The notes under the pieces were generated by a model, which did no database searches, was not told the origin of the DNA, and worked only from the letters and a program-made list of their open reading frames with translations. Below, in pieces: positions 62,381-64,000 of a stretch of DNA of 64,000 bases. The number at the start of each line of letters is the position of its first letter. Positions within the stretch are counted from its first letter, which is position 1. The DNA is from Leucocoprinus leucothites (lineage: Eukaryota > Basidiomycota > Agaricomycetes > Agaricales > Agaricaceae): the NCBI GenBank assembly GCA_013368445.1, contig JAACJO010000041.1:92805-156804 (forward strand), given 5' to 3'. The position numbers and the translations under genes are program-made.

Positions 62381-62760
62381 CCTTCTGGGCTCGGAACATC
62401 ACAACCGTTGAGACTCGATATTGACTCATTTCGTGGATATATTCAGACACTGCTACATGTCCATATCCAGTGCTATCCAGATACCCTCGCTATTTACCTG
62501 TTTATCTACCCCGTATTTCCTGTATGATACCCTTGGAGGAGTATAAATAGAGAGCTCTGAGTGTGACTTTGAAATGCGTAAATTATTCCCCGTTAGGTGA
62601 TCTGTGTTTGTCCTTGTTGACTGCACTGCACTGGTTTGCTACTTATTTTTCTGACTCCGCTGCCCACGCACCTTCCTCACCTTTCCTCACCTTTCCTCAC
62701 TTTTCATCACTTTGTCCAGGTCTCTTCTTTCCTTACACTCTTCTTAATCCCGCGAAAAAA
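62381..62760 (+). promoter_or_regulatory. Promoter region of the DBP2-like helicase gene
   Basis: TATA box TATAAATA at about 62542-62549, then a pyrimidine-rich tract with three near-tandem copies of CCTTTCCTCA (about 62671-62710), 50-90 bp before the start codon. CT-rich tracts are common in strongly expressed fungal promoters. The first part is the 3' UTR of the GTPase gene. Confidence 0.45.
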
Positions 62761-64000
62761 ATGGTATGTCTCTCGAATTGCCCATATTTTCTATTTGCTC
62801 ACCTCGTCCAGAGCTTCGGCGGCGGATATCAAAGCAACGGCTATGGTGGTGGTGGCGGATACGGGGGCGGAGGGTATGGCGGAGGGTACGGCGGAGGTTG
62901 GGGAGGACACGAAGACAAGATGTCAAACCTCGGAGGTGGCCTACGTGCTGTAGATTGGGCCAACACACGCCTGGAAAAATTCGAAAAGAACTTCTATGTG
63001 AAGACAAGAAAGTCTCTGCTCGCTCAGACCGCGAAATTGAAGAGTTTCCGGCGAATCAAAGAAATCAAAGTCCAAGGGCGCAATGTACCACGACCTATTA
63101 CCACCTTTGAGGAAGCTGGCTTCCCTCAATATCTTATGGCATCTATTCGTGCCCAAGGCTTCGACAGTCCTACCCCAATTCAGTGCCAAGCTTGGCCCAT
63201 GGCCCTCAGTGGTCGTGATGTTGTTGCCATTGCTCAGACCGGAAGTGGGAAGACGATCGCATTTGCCCTGCCCGCTATGCTACATATCAACGCGTATGCT
63301 CTTCATTGTCTCTGTTCTAAAAAAAAATCTCACGCTCTACCAGGCAACCCTTACTTGCTCCCGGCGATGGTCCGATCGCACTCATCCTAGCTCCAACCCG
63401 TGAGCTTGCTGTACAGATTTCAACAGGAGTGCACTAAGTTTTGGGTAAGCCTCTCTGATATTTCCTGATTGTATGCTGCGTTCTCACCCCTTTTTCAAGG
63501 TCCAACTCGAAAATCCGCAACACTGCTATCTATGGAGGTGCTCCCAAAGGCCCGCAAATTCGTGACCTGCAAGTGGTGTCGAAATTGTGATTGCCACACC
63601 TGGAAGACTGATTGACAAATGATTGAGAGTGGCAAGACCAATCTCAAGCGTATTACTTAACCTTGTTCTCGATGAAGCCGACCGAAATGCTTGACATGCG
63701 GTTTCGAGCCCCAAATACGCAAGATTGTTGGGCAAATCGGCCAGATCGCCAGACTCTCATGTTTAGCGCCATCGTGGCCAAAGGATGTCCAAAAACTGGC
63801 GAACGTATGTCTGATTACCAGTATTACACGTTGACTATCATCTCACGGCAGAGAACAGGACTTTTTGAAAGACACTATTCAAGTCAACATTGGTTCCATG
63901 GACTTGACTGCCAACCATAACATTCAACAGATTGTTGAAGTGTGCAGCGATTTCGAAAAGCGAACTAAATTAATTAAGCACCTTGACCAAATAAGCGCTG
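62761..64000 (+). pseudogene. DBP2: DEAD-box RNA helicase, DBP2/p68 type, with many indels; continues past the window
   Basis: Exons as read: 62761-62763, 62812-63293, 63344-63444, 63500-63804 and 63859 onward. N-terminus Gly/Tyr-rich ([12 protein letters not shown]). Q motif region [20 protein letters not shown], motif I AQTGSGKT, Ia APTREL, Ib with TPGR, motif II LDEAD, motif III near FSA, then the part before domain 2 ([20 protein letters not shown]). Family members unwind RNA in mRNP remodelling and transcription. The frame is broken by about ten 1-2 base indels: a missing base near 62998 compensated near 63049, extra T near 63408 and 63443, a missing base near 63569, extra bases near 63619, 63659 and 63690, and missing bases near 63700 and 63745. 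The last exon is clean. Either a decaying gene or local sequence error; the identity is certain. Confidence 0.85.

Overview
The window reads as a large, transposon-rich basidiomycete fungus (probably Agaricomycetes; species not determinable from the sequence). The basis is the four conserved eukaryotic genes at the right end, which carry many short (about 50 nt) GT-AG introns, together with Tad/I-like two-ORF LINEs, Copia and Gypsy elements and a Tc1 element. No prokaryotic features, rRNA or tRNA genes, or CRISPR arrays were seen.

Positions 1-55.2 kb are almost entirely nested retroelements. Two LINE families dominate. LINE-B is about 7.0 kb and complete: ORF1 is a gag-like protein with zinc knuckles, ORF2 is endonuclease-RT-RNase H, and it ends in a 3' tail plus poly-A. 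Family A is about 2.3 kb and has only an ORF1. A carries LINE-B-like 5' and 3' ends, its own poly-A and target-site duplications (TSDs), but no RT. The left stack, outside to inside, is: Copia copy 2, LINE-B copy B6, LINE-B copy B1, and inside B1 three insertions: A1, A2 (which contains an intact Tc1 transposon) and the reverse-oriented full-length B2 (which contains a gag-only LTR element). The middle stack is A4, holding full-length B3, holding a complete Copia element with one 1476-codon frame. To the right lie A5, then B4 with A3 inside it, a Copia fragment, an older LINE-C holding a solo LTR, a B fragment (B7), and a truncated Gypsy element.

Where sister copies can be compared, most premature stops in the older copies are CGA to TGA. 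This is the expected footprint of methyl-CpG deamination or a RIP-like process. The younger insertions (Tc1, gag-only LTR element, Copia1, A1) have open frames and near-identical terminal repeats.

Positions 55.2-58.2 kb hold no recognised transposon; a decayed multi-exon gene of unknown function can be traced at 56.2-57.8 kb. From 58.25 kb to the end the DNA is ordinary host sequence: eIF4B (+), a PPIG-like nuclear cyclophilin (-), an RSR1/Rap1-type small GTPase (+) and the 5' part of a DBP2-type DEAD-box helicase (+). The helicase has about ten small indels, whereas its three neighbours have none.

The most interesting candidate system is the A/B pair. Family A is an RT-less, gag-encoding LINE, analogous in layout to HeT-A. 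It appears to be copied by LINE-B through a shared 3' tail, into which A has inserted a private hairpin.
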